A DNA stretch of 64,000 nt from Chloroflexota bacterium (GTDB taxonomy: Bacteria; Chloroflexota; UBA6077; CF-72): NCBI GenBank assembly GCA_019239775.1, contig JAFAZN010000363.1, positions 16,368-80,367 of the forward strand, written 5' to 3'. A program made the translations under genes and the position numbers. The notes under the pieces are model-generated. The model worked only from the letters and a program-made list of their open reading frames with translations, had not been told where the DNA came from and ran no database searches. Position 1 is the first letter of the stretch. Every line of letters begins with the position of its first letter. This document shows, piece after piece, positions 1-7,011 of this stretch.

Positions 1-342
1 CTGCCAGACGAGCAGTGGTCCTTCGTGTACCAGAGCGCTGGGCACACGCCAGAAGAGTGGCTCAAACCCGACCTACTCGAAGTCTTGCCGCAGTTGGCCG
101 GCAGGGGCGTTCGCCAGGTCGTCGTGGCGCCCGTGCAGTTCCTGGCTGACCACCTCGAAACCCTGTACGACGTCGACGTCGCAGGACGCGAGCAAGCCTC
201 GCAGGCCGGCATCGACAGGTTCGTGCGGGTGGAGGCGCCGAACGCTGCGCCGGACTTCATCGAGGCGCTGGCAAGCGTCGTCCGCGGCGAACTCGCCGCA
301 TGGGACAGTAGCCCAGCGCGAGTGGCATGGCTGCGCGCGTGA
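1..342 (+). CDS. hemH: Ferrochelatase, C-terminal part (5' end outside window)
   Basis: The last 113 codons of a ferrochelatase-family enzyme, open to the left edge of the window. These enzymes insert Fe(II) into protoporphyrin IX or coproporphyrin III at the end of heme synthesis. The family signatures YQSAGHTPEEWLKP, VVVAPVQFLADHLETLYDVD and a C-terminal FIEAL segment are visible. The DHLETLYD block carries the conserved acidic residue of the active-site region. The stop at 340-342 lies inside hemC, which starts at 327, so the two are co-transcribed. Whether the substrate is proto- or coproporphyrin cannot be decided without the N-terminal half. Confidence 0.9.
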   Translation: MPDEQWSFVYQSAGHTPEEWLKPDLLEVLPQLAGRGVRQVVVAPVQFLADHLETLYDVDVAGREQASQAGIDRFVRVEAPNAAPDFIEALASVVRGELAAWDSSPARVAWLRA

Positions 343-1241
343 TCCGCATGGGAACGCGGCCAAGCCCGCTAGCCCGCGCGCAGGCAGAGCAGGTCGCGGC
401 CCTGTTGCGCGAGCGTGTCGAGGTCGAGATCGTCCCCATTGCGACCAGCGGTGACCACAGTCAGGGCAAGAACGAGACAGGTCCTGACTGGGGCGCGGGG
501 GTGTTCGTCAAAGAGCTCGAGGCGGCGCTCCTGCGCGAAGAAGTAGACCTCGCAGTGCACAGTCTGAAGGACGTCCCCCCGTTGATCACACCGGGTCTCG
601 TGCTGGCGGCCATTCCAGTGCGCGGGGACCCCGCCGACGTGCTCGTCACCTCGGATGGGCGTGGACTGGAGGCGCTGGCCGCTGGCGCACGAGTCGGCAC
701 CAGTAGCGCGCGGCGCTCGGCGTTTCTCCGCGCCGCGCGGCCTGATGTGCACTTCGTGCCGATACGCGGTAACGTCGAGACGCGGCTGCGCAAGTTGGCA
801 GACGGCGACTACGACGCGATCGTTCTCGCTCAGGCTGGCCTGCAACGTCTCGACCTGGAGGTCGCCTGCGTTGAGCTCGATCCGGAGCTCTTGCCGCCCG
901 CGCCCGGACAGGGCGCGCTCACGCTGGAGTGCCGCGCCGGCGATCGCGACACGATCGCGCTGGTAGAGCCGCTGCACGATCCAGCGACAGCCGCCGCGGT
1001 GCGTGCCGAACGTCACCTCATGGCAAATCTCGATGGCGGCTGCCGCCTTCCGGTCGGCGCCCTGGGCCGCCCACGGGCTGACGGCGGGCTGCACCTCCTG
1101 GGCGGGCTCGCGCGCGACGACGGCACCCTCAGCGTCGCCGACGCGCTCGGGCGGCTCGACGCACCTGAAGCCCTGGCAGACCAGCTCACCGAACGTCTGC
1201 GCATGCCGGGCGCCCCGCAACGACGAGTGATGTACGCATGA
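327..1241 (+). CDS. hemC: Porphobilinogen deaminase (hydroxymethylbilane synthase)
   Basis: 304 aa, normal length. It polymerises four porphobilinogen molecules to hydroxymethylbilane on a covalently held dipyrromethane cofactor. The N-terminal MGTRPSPLARAQAEQV, the VHSLKDVP block and the PAPGQGAL motif are all present. Cys239 in NLDGGCRLPVGA is the cofactor attachment residue. The ATG at 327 lies 16 nt inside hemH, and the stop overlaps the hemD start as ATGA. Translational coupling within the heme operon is therefore likely. Confidence 0.97.
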   Translation: MAARVIRMGTRPSPLARAQAEQVAALLRERVEVEIVPIATSGDHSQGKNETGPDWGAGVFVKELEAALLREEVDLAVHSLKDVPPLITPGLVLAAIPVRGDPADVLVTSDGRGLEALAAGARVGTSSARRSAFLRAARPDVHFVPIRGNVETRLRKLADGDYDAIVLAQAGLQRLDLEVACVELDPELLPPAPGQGALTLECRAGDRDTIALVEPLHDPATAAAVRAERHLMANLDGGCRLPVGALGRPRADGGLHLLGGLARDDGTLSVADALGRLDAPEALADQLTERLRMPGAPQRRVMYA

Positions 1242-1939
1242 CGCCGCTGCGCGTGCTGAACACGCGACCGCGCGAGCAAGCAGCAGAGCTGTCCGCATTG
1301 CTGCGCGTTGCTGGATTCGAAGCGGTCGAGGCATCCGCGATTGCCATCGAACGCGCCTGGTCAGCACACGATTTCGAAGCCACGTTGAGCGCTCTGGCCT
1401 CAGGCAGTTATGCGTGCGTGGTCCTGCAGAGTGCGAACGCCGCGTGTGGACTCGAGGAGCACCTCCCTAATGCGAGTGTGGTATGCGGCGCCTCGACCGC
1501 CCGTGCACTCGACCTGGACGCTGCCGTCACACTCGAGCGCTTCAGCGCAGCTGCTGCCCTCGAGGCCATGACGCCAGTCCTGCGTGCGGGCGACCGCGTA
1601 CTGGTCCCGCGCGCAGCCGAAGGCCGTGATGAGCTCGTCGATGGCCTCCGAGCCCTCGGTGTGGAGGTGGATGCGCCCGTGGCATACCGCACCGTCGCCA
1701 CTGTGGACGCAGCATCGCAATTGCGCCTTGGCGGCATCGACGTTGTGACGCTGTGCAGCCCATCTGCCGTTGCGCCGATCGCGGCCGCGGTACCACGCGA
1801 AGCGTTGGTGGTGTGTATCGGGGCCACGACCGCCGACGCCGCGCGAGCGCATGGTGTGCGCGTGGATGCCGTCGCCGACCAAACCAGCATGCGCAGCCTG
1901 GTCCATGCGATCGAACGACTGGCGGGCGCGCGCGTATGA
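1238..1939 (+). CDS. hemD: Uroporphyrinogen-III synthase
   Basis: 233 aa. It cyclises hydroxymethylbilane with inversion of ring D to give uroporphyrinogen III. Sequence conservation in this family is low, so the call rests on the start LRVLNTRPREQA, the segment VVTLCSPSAVAPI typical of the second domain, the right length, and its place between hemC and hemA. It starts in an ATGA overlap with hemC and ends in an ATGA overlap with hemA. Confidence 0.9.
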   Translation: MTPLRVLNTRPREQAAELSALLRVAGFEAVEASAIAIERAWSAHDFEATLSALASGSYACVVLQSANAACGLEEHLPNASVVCGASTARALDLDAAVTLERFSAAAALEAMTPVLRAGDRVLVPRAAEGRDELVDGLRALGVEVDAPVAYRTVATVDAASQLRLGGIDVVTLCSPSAVAPIAAAVPREALVVCIGATTADAARAHGVRVDAVADQTSMRSLVHAIERLAGARV

Positions 1940-3198
1940 GCGGGCGGCTGCTGGTCTTCGGCGTGAGTCATCACGCTGCGCCGCTGGAAGTGCGCGAGCG
2001 GCTCGCCATCGACGAGAGCATGTGGCGGGCTCACGCGCCGAGGCAGCCTGCGACCGTTCTCCTTTCCACCTGTAACCGCGTTGAGGTCTATGCCTGGATC
2101 GAAGGCCGCACCCAGTCGGCTCGTCGAACCCTGCTGCGCGCGTTGAGCCGCGCCACCGACGTGGACAGCACCGAACTCGAACAGTACGGTGTGTCGCGCT
2201 CGGGTCGTGAGGCGTTGCTGCACCTGGTGCGCGTGGCTTCGGGTCTTGACTCAATGCTCGTTGGCGAAGAGCAGATCCGTGGCCAGGTCCGCGAAGCGTT
2301 GCGGCTGGCCGAGGAGTCGGAGGACCTGCCGACCTCGTTACGCGGCGTCTTTCAGCGTGCGATCGAGTCGGCACGCCGCGTGCGCGGCTCGACTCGGCTT
2401 GGTAAGGCGCCATCGATCGCCGCGGCTGGCGTTGGCGTGGCGCGTCGCGCCCTGCCGACTGATGTCAGCGGCCAGTTAGCAGTGGTGCTGGGTGCCGGCG
2501 TAATGGCGCGCGCGGCTGCCGAGGCGCTCCTCGCCGCGGGCGCGCACGTACGCGTGCTGAACCGAACGGCGGAACACGCCATGCGCGTGATGCACCAGTT
2601 GCGTGGAGCGATCGAGATCGGCACTCTCGACGCCCTCCCCGAGGTGCTCGCCTCGGCGGCGCTTGTAGTTGGGGCGACCGCGGCCCGCTCCACCCTGGTG
2701 GACTACGCAGCCGTGGCTGCCGTGGTGCGGTCGCGCTGTGCGCCGCTCGTGCTCCTGGACATTGCCTTGCCGCGTGACGTCGACCCGAGAGTGCGCGAGC
2801 TCGGTGGTGTGTCGCTGATCGACCTGGATGATCTCGAACGCCTGTGTCCGGTTGATGCGCAGACCCGCTCAGTGGAGCGCGAGCGGGCTGAAGAGCTGGC
2901 GTGCCAGGAGGCGCAGCGCCTGGCCGATTGGCTGCGCACACGGGCGCAAGCGCCCGCGATCGCTGAGCTCCGTACGTATGCGGAGGCTGTTCGCCTGAGC
3001 GAGCTGCGGCGATCCGCGACGCGCCTGCGCGACCTTACGCCGGAGCAGATTGCCGCGGTCGAAGCTCTAACCACCAGCATCGTCAACAAGCTGATGCACG
3101 GCCCAACCGTGGCGCTGCGCGATGCCAGCGTCGAGCGCTCGCGCGCGCACATTCTGCGGGTGTTGCGCCCGCGCACCTCACGTGGAAGGAGCGCTTGA
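1936..3198 (+). CDS. hemA: Glutamyl-tRNA reductase
   Basis: 420 aa. It reduces the glutamate on Glu-tRNA to glutamate-1-semialdehyde with NADPH, the first committed step of the C5 route. Landmarks are GVSHHAAPLEVRERL, the catalytic Cys46 in LLSTCNRVEVY, LVGEEQIRGQVREAL, the Rossmann segment VVLGAGVMARAAAEAL and the C-terminal dimerisation helix. The frame stays open upstream to 1753, but the ATG at 1936, in an ATGA overlap with hemD, gives the family N-terminus. Downstream hemB and hemL complete the C5 pathway. Confidence 0.97.
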   Translation: MSGRLLVFGVSHHAAPLEVRERLAIDESMWRAHAPRQPATVLLSTCNRVEVYAWIEGRTQSARRTLLRALSRATDVDSTELEQYGVSRSGREALLHLVRVASGLDSMLVGEEQIRGQVREALRLAEESEDLPTSLRGVFQRAIESARRVRGSTRLGKAPSIAAAGVGVARRALPTDVSGQLAVVLGAGVMARAAAEALLAAGAHVRVLNRTAEHAMRVMHQLRGAIEIGTLDALPEVLASAALVVGATAARSTLVDYAAVAAVVRSRCAPLVLLDIALPRDVDPRVRELGGVSLIDLDDLERLCPVDAQTRSVERERAEELACQEAQRLADWLRTRAQAPAIAELRTYAEAVRLSELRRSATRLRDLTPEQIAAVEALTTSIVNKLMHGPTVALRDASVERSRAHILRVLRPRTSRGRSA

Positions 3199-3204
3199 CG
3201 AATC

Positions 3205-4272
3205 GTGGAACACACGACGCGTGCCCAGTTCCCACAGGCGCGACCGCGTCGACTGCGCCGTACCGAAAACCTTCGACGCATGGTGCGCGAGACGCATCTC
3301 CGCACGGACGGGTTCATCTACCCGGTCTTTGTCGTGCCTGGCACCGACGTGCACGAAGAGATCACCTCGATGCCTGGCGTGTACCACCAGTCAATCGACC
3401 GTGTAGTCGAGGATGCGCGCGAGGTTGCTGACCTCGGAATACCGGCGATGCTGCTGTTCGGCCTGCCGCCGTTCAAGGACGCCGAGGCTTCCCAGGCGAT
3501 GGCTGTCGATGGCATCGTGCAGCAGGCTTTACGCGCCATCAAGCGTGCCGCACCGTCGCTGGTACTGATTGCCGATACCTGTTTGTGCGAGTACACGAGC
3601 CATGGTCACTGCGGCGTGCTCGGCGCGGCGGGTCAAGAGGGCTTCATCGACAACGATCTCTCGCTCGAGCTGATGAGCCGCACGGCGGTGTCGCAGGCCG
3701 AAGCTGGCGCCGATATCGTGGCGCCCTCCGACATGCTGGATGGTCGAGTTGGCGCCATTCGCGCCGCGCTGGATGCGCGCGGCCTGCACGACACCCTCAT
3801 CATGTCGTACGCGGCCAAGTACGCCAGCGCGTTTTACGGTCCGTTCCGCGACGCAGCCGACTCAGCGCCGCAGTTTGGCGATCGCCGCGGCTATCAGATG
3901 GATCCGCCCAACGGCCGCGAGGCCGTGCGCGAGGTTGGCTACGACCTGGCCGAAGGTGCAGACATCGTGATGGTCAAACCAGCACTGCCATACCTCGACG
4001 TGGTGCACGCCGTGAAAACGGCGTACCCGGATGTGCCGCTGGCGGCCTACAACGTTAGCGGCGAGTACTCGATGCTCAAGGCAGCCGTTGCGAATGGCTG
4101 GCTGGATGAGCGGCGCGCCGTGATGGAAGCGCTTACCGGAATTGTGCGCGCTGGCGCGGACATGATCATCACGTATTACGCCAAGGACGTGGCCCGCTGG
4201 CTGCGCGACGACGACACGTCACACACCGCCACATCGAACGGCGCCTTTCGCGTCGGGCCATCTCACGCGTGA
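3205..4272 (+). CDS. hemB: Delta-aminolevulinic acid dehydratase (porphobilinogen synthase), zinc type
   Basis: 355 aa. It condenses two 5-aminolevulinate molecules to porphobilinogen. The metal site is the cysteine type: Cys126, Cys128 and Cys136 in [14 protein letters not shown] bind zinc. Schiff-base lysines are Lys205 ([17 protein letters not shown]) and Lys258 ([11 protein letters not shown]). The GTG at 3205 is the only start between the in-frame hemA stop and the conserved core; GGAAGGA at 3184-3190 can serve as ribosome binding site, though it is somewhat distant. The stop overlaps hemL as GTGA. Confidence 0.97.
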   Translation: MEHTTRAQFPQARPRRLRRTENLRRMVRETHLRTDGFIYPVFVVPGTDVHEEITSMPGVYHQSIDRVVEDAREVADLGIPAMLLFGLPPFKDAEASQAMAVDGIVQQALRAIKRAAPSLVLIADTCLCEYTSHGHCGVLGAAGQEGFIDNDLSLELMSRTAVSQAEAGADIVAPSDMLDGRVGAIRAALDARGLHDTLIMSYAAKYASAFYGPFRDAADSAPQFGDRRGYQMDPPNGREAVREVGYDLAEGADIVMVKPALPYLDVVHAVKTAYPDVPLAAYNVSGEYSMLKAAVANGWLDERRAVMEALTGIVRAGADMIITYYAKDVARWLRDDDTSHTATSNGAFRVGPSHA

Positions 4273-5609
4273 GCGTGCCGCGTGAGGGACTCGCCGCACG
4301 AACACAGAGGTCCGAGGCGCTCTTCGCCGAGGCGCAAAAGCACCTGCCGGGTGGCGTCGACTCCCCGGTAAGGGCTTTCCGCGGCGTGGGCGGCACGCCG
4401 CGCTTCATCGCCCGCGCCAAAGGCTCAGCGGTCTGGGATGAAGACGGCAATCATTATGTCGACTACCTGGCTTCGTGGGGCCCGCTGATCGCGGGCCATG
4501 CCCACCCGGGCGTGGTGGCCGCCATTCAGGAGGCCGCCACCCGCGGCACAAGCTATGGCGCGCCCACCCAGGCCGAGGTCGAGCTGGCGCAACTGGTCAA
4601 GCAAGCATTTCCGAGCATCGAGCTCGTACGGTTCGTCAGCTCGGGCACCGAAGCGACGATGACCGCACTGCGCCTGGCGCGCGCGTTTACCGGGCGCGAC
4701 CTCATCCTCAAGTTTGACGGGGGCTATCACGGCCATGCCGATGGCCTGCTGGTACAGGCTGGCTCAGGGCCGCTGACATTGGGTGCGCCTGATTCGCCGG
4801 GTGTGCCCGCGGTGGCCGCGGCTCAAACGCTGTCGGTGCCCTACAACGACGTGGTTGCGGCGCGCGATGCATTGGCCGCGCACCCGCGACAAGTCGCGGC
4901 GGTGATCGTCGAGCCGGTGGCGGGCAACATGGGGGTGATCCCGCCTGCGCCCGGGTTCCTCGAACACCTGCGCGAGCTCACGCGGGCGGATGGCGCGCTG
5001 TTGATCTTCGACGAGGTCATCACCGGCTTCCGCGTCGCGCTGGGCGGCGCGCAAGAACGTTTTCGCATCCGGCCCGATCTGACGTGCCTCGGCAAAATCG
5101 TTGGTGGCGGCTTGCCCGTAGGTGCCTACGGCGGACGCGCCGACATCATGCAGCAGATCTCGCCGCTCGGGCCCGTGTACCAGGCAGGCACTCTCTCAGG
5201 CAACCCGCTCGCCATGGCAGCAGGCCTTGCCACACTACGACTGCTGACAGAGCCTGGCGTCTACGACCATCTCGAACGGCTCAGCGCTCGCCTGACGGAT
5301 GGACTCGGCAACGCCGCGCTCAGTGCTGGAGTCGCATACACCACCAATCGTGTGGGCTCGATGTTCACGGGCTTCTTCTGCCCCGAACCTGTCACTGACT
5401 ACGCTTCGGCCAAAGCGGCCGATACCCGAAGATATGCGCGCTTCTTCCACGCGATGCTGGAGCACGGCGTCTACCTGGCGCCCTCGCAGTTCGAAGCGGG
5501 GTTCGTGTCGCTGGCGCACACCGAGGCCGATATCGATGCCACACTCGCCGCTGCCGCTGAGGCCTTTGGCGAAGTTACGAGTCGCGAGTCCCGCGTCGCG
5601 GGCGAGTAG
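4269..5609 (+). CDS. hemL: Glutamate-1-semialdehyde 2,1-aminomutase
   Basis: 446 aa, a class III PLP aminotransferase fold. It converts glutamate-1-semialdehyde to 5-aminolevulinate. The N-terminal [17 protein letters not shown] is diagnostic. [12 protein letters not shown] holds the PLP-binding Asp, and Lys276 in [17 protein letters not shown] forms the Schiff base. It starts with GTG overlapping the hemB stop and is the last gene of the heme operon. 71 bases separate it from the glutaredoxin-PDZ gene. Confidence 0.97.
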   Translation: MSVPREGLAARTQRSEALFAEAQKHLPGGVDSPVRAFRGVGGTPRFIARAKGSAVWDEDGNHYVDYLASWGPLIAGHAHPGVVAAIQEAATRGTSYGAPTQAEVELAQLVKQAFPSIELVRFVSSGTEATMTALRLARAFTGRDLILKFDGGYHGHADGLLVQAGSGPLTLGAPDSPGVPAVAAAQTLSVPYNDVVAARDALAAHPRQVAAVIVEPVAGNMGVIPPAPGFLEHLRELTRADGALLIFDEVITGFRVALGGAQERFRIRPDLTCLGKIVGGGLPVGAYGGRADIMQQISPLGPVYQAGTLSGNPLAMAAGLATLRLLTEPGVYDHLERLSARLTDGLGNAALSAGVAYTTNRVGSMFTGFFCPEPVTDYASAKAADTRRYARFFHAMLEHGVYLAPSQFEAGFVSLAHTEADIDATLAAAAEAFGEVTSRESRVAGE

Positions 5610-5680
5610 CTTCCGTCGTGCTGCAAAGAAAAGTTCGCCACCGTTCGACGGAGTCCGGTTAAACTCGTGACTCGAGAAAC

Positions 5681-6178
5681 GTGACTACAGAAGCCCCTGT
5701 AACGGTCTACACGACCCCCACTTGACCCTGGTGCTCGCGAGCGAAGGAGTTCCTTCGCAAAGAGGGCGTTCCGTTCGAGGTACGCGATGTGTCGGTCGAC
5801 GCCGATGCGGCGCGCGATATGGTGCAGCGCACTCGCCAGATGGGCGTGCCGGTCATTGCCGATGAGCAGGAAGCCATCGTTGGCTTCGACATGCCAAGGC
5901 TACAGCGCATGGCCGCGCGGCATCGACGCGGCGGTGGTCTTGGGCTGAAAGTCACCGATTTCAAGGACGGGCCTGGCGCGTATGTTGGCGGCGTGCGCGA
6001 GGACTCGCCTGGTGCGCGCGCGGGCGTCGAAGTTGGCGACGTGATCCTGGAGCTTTCAGGTCGAGCCGTCTCGGGCGTCGCGGATCTGGAGCAGATCGCG
6101 GCAAGACGGCCGCCAGGCCAGCCCACGAGCATGACCGTCCAGCGCAACGGCGAGACGCGCACGCTGATTCTGCGCTAG
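5681..6178 (+). CDS. Glutaredoxin-PDZ fusion, probable selenoprotein (in-frame TGA at codon 15)
   Basis: Reading from GTG 5681 gives 165 residues if the TGA at 5723-5725 (codon 15) is decoded. Residues 1-75 are a glutaredoxin: beta strand VTVYTTPT, then TGA-Pro-Trp-Cys18 where the family has Cys-Pro-Trp-Cys, then SRAKEFLRKEGVPFEVRDV, the cis-proline motif GVPVI (Pro57) and IVGF. Residues 86-165 are a PDZ domain (GLGLKV, DSPGARAGVEVGDVILEL). The TGA therefore sits exactly at the nucleophilic Cys. A perfect 7-bp hairpin begins 15 nt after it (separate entry). TGA is an ordinary stop for neighbouring genes, so the code is not reassigned. An upstream in-frame TAA at 5660 limits the start to GTG 5681. 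The alternative is a nonsense-mutated Cys glutaredoxin, or translation of only a fragment from 5789. I favour selenocysteine. No selA, selB, selC or selD is visible in the window. Confidence 0.75.
5741..5758 (+). promoter_or_regulatory. Bacterial SECIS-like hairpin
   Basis: GCGAAGG (5741-5747), loop AGTT (5748-5751), CCTTCGC (5752-5758): a perfect 7-bp stem with a 4-nt loop, inside the coding sequence just after the in-frame TGA. The loop begins after 22 intervening nt, and G is its second base. The published bacterial SECIS model, as I recall it, asks for a small apical loop with G among its first two bases, about 16-37 nt after UGA, and this fits. A short lower stem, ctc 5734-5736 with gag 5762-5764, is also possible. 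Confidence 0.7.
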
Positions 6179-6189
6179 CCCGCCCCGCG

Positions 6190-6228
6190 CCGCGCACCAC
6201 GGTTCGTGCTCGACCGTGTAGTGCGCGG
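6190..6228 (+). terminator. Strong hairpin after the glutaredoxin-PDZ gene
   Basis: CCGCGCACCACGG (6190-6202) pairs with CCGTG-ta-GTGCGCGG (6214-6228): 13 base pairs with a 2-nt bulge and an 11-nt loop, starting 11 nt after the stop codon. There is no T-run, so it may be a factor-dependent terminator or an mRNA 3'-end stabiliser rather than a classical intrinsic terminator. Confidence 0.5.
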
Positions 6229-6471
6229 TAGCTTCGCCTGCACCGGCTGCGCTTCGCGCGCCCACGGACCTTCGGAGAGTTTGAGACCGTTGTGGGCCAC
6301 CACCATGGGGCGTGGACGTGTCGAGGGCTTCGACCCTGTCGGTGTTGCCACCAGGGCGCGAATGCTGGTCCCCAACGGTTCACCCGCGGGCGAGCCGCGC
6401 CGGCGAGGTGAAGGTAAAGAGCGCGACTCGCATGTCGGTACAAATCTCGCCGGGAGGCGAAAAGTTGGCTC
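6229..6471. other. Intergenic region without a supported gene
   Basis: About 240 bases between the hairpin after the glutaredoxin-PDZ gene and the marR promoter. Open frames cross it on both strands, but they show no family motif, have no convincing ribosome binding site and run on into marR. I see no tRNA, repeat or further hairpin of note. Confidence 0.5.
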
Positions 6472-6500
6472 TTGCACAACCTTTCGTGCAGGTGTATATT
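6472..6500 (+). promoter_or_regulatory. marR operon promoter with overlapping palindromic operator
   Basis: TTGCAC (6472-6477), 17-nt spacer, TATATT (6495-6500): a near-consensus sigma-70-type promoter with start expected near 6507. TGCAC-N8-GTGCA (6473-6490) is an inverted repeat covering the -35 and half of the spacer, exactly where an autorepressing MarR dimer would block RNA polymerase. The sequence is seen; the operator role is inference. Confidence 0.65.
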
Positions 6501-6537
6501 TCGCTTCAACCAAACTATTTACGCTGCCCGAAGGACC

Positions 6538-7011
6538 ATGGACGAAGAACGCATCCAACGCATACATCGCATCCTCTCCTGCTCCGAGGCGCTCGTGCAT
6601 GGCTTCAATCCCAGTCGCGATCGCGCCTGGCTGCGGCTGGATCTCACCATGCCGCAGCTCAAAGCACTGATTTACGTCACCAAGAACCAGAACTCGACGA
6701 GCGGCCAGATCGCCGCGAGCCTGGGTGTTGGCCTCTCCACCATTACCGGCATCGTTGATCGGCTGGCCGAACAAAGCCTGGTCACTCGCCGCGAGGATCC
6801 GCGCGATCGACGCGTCACGCGCGTGCTGCCGACTCCGACTGGCGCCGAGCTGGTCGACGAGCTGATCCAGTACCGCAACGAGGTGGTGACCGCGATCCTG
6901 TCGCAGCTCGACCCCGACCAACTGCAAGTGGTGGAGTCCGCCTTTCAGTATCTCCTCGACGCCGCCGCCAAGCTCGACCGCGAGCGCAATCACGCAGGAG
7001 CCGTGGCATGA
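6538..7011 (+). CDS. MarR family transcriptional regulator of the efflux operon
   Basis: 157 aa winged-helix regulator. LTMPQLKALIYV, TSGQIAASLGVGLSTITGIVDRL (recognition helix) and the wing VTRREDPRDRRVTRVLPT are typical of MarR. The reading frame is open further upstream, but ATG 6538 is the start that suits the promoter at 6472-6500 and the family N-terminus; GAAGGA lies just before it, unusually close. The stop overlaps the next start as ATGA, so it is translationally coupled to the efflux genes. It probably represses its own operon and is released by a small-molecule ligand. Confidence 0.92.
   Translation: MDEERIQRIHRILSCSEALVHGFNPSRDRAWLRLDLTMPQLKALIYVTKNQNSTSGQIAASLGVGLSTITGIVDRLAEQSLVTRREDPRDRRVTRVLPTPTGAELVDELIQYRNEVVTAILSQLDPDQLQVVESAFQYLLDAAAKLDRERNHAGAVA

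Noticed and set aside
5681..6178. Glutaredoxin-PDZ gene as a pseudogene with a nonsense mutation
   Set aside because: Possible, but the stop falls precisely on the redox Cys codon, a SECIS-like hairpin follows at the right distance and the rest of the frame is intact. Kept as the alternative explanation.
6206..6670. Open frame in the gap before marR
   Set aside because: No recognisable domain, and it runs through the marR promoter and coding region in another frame.
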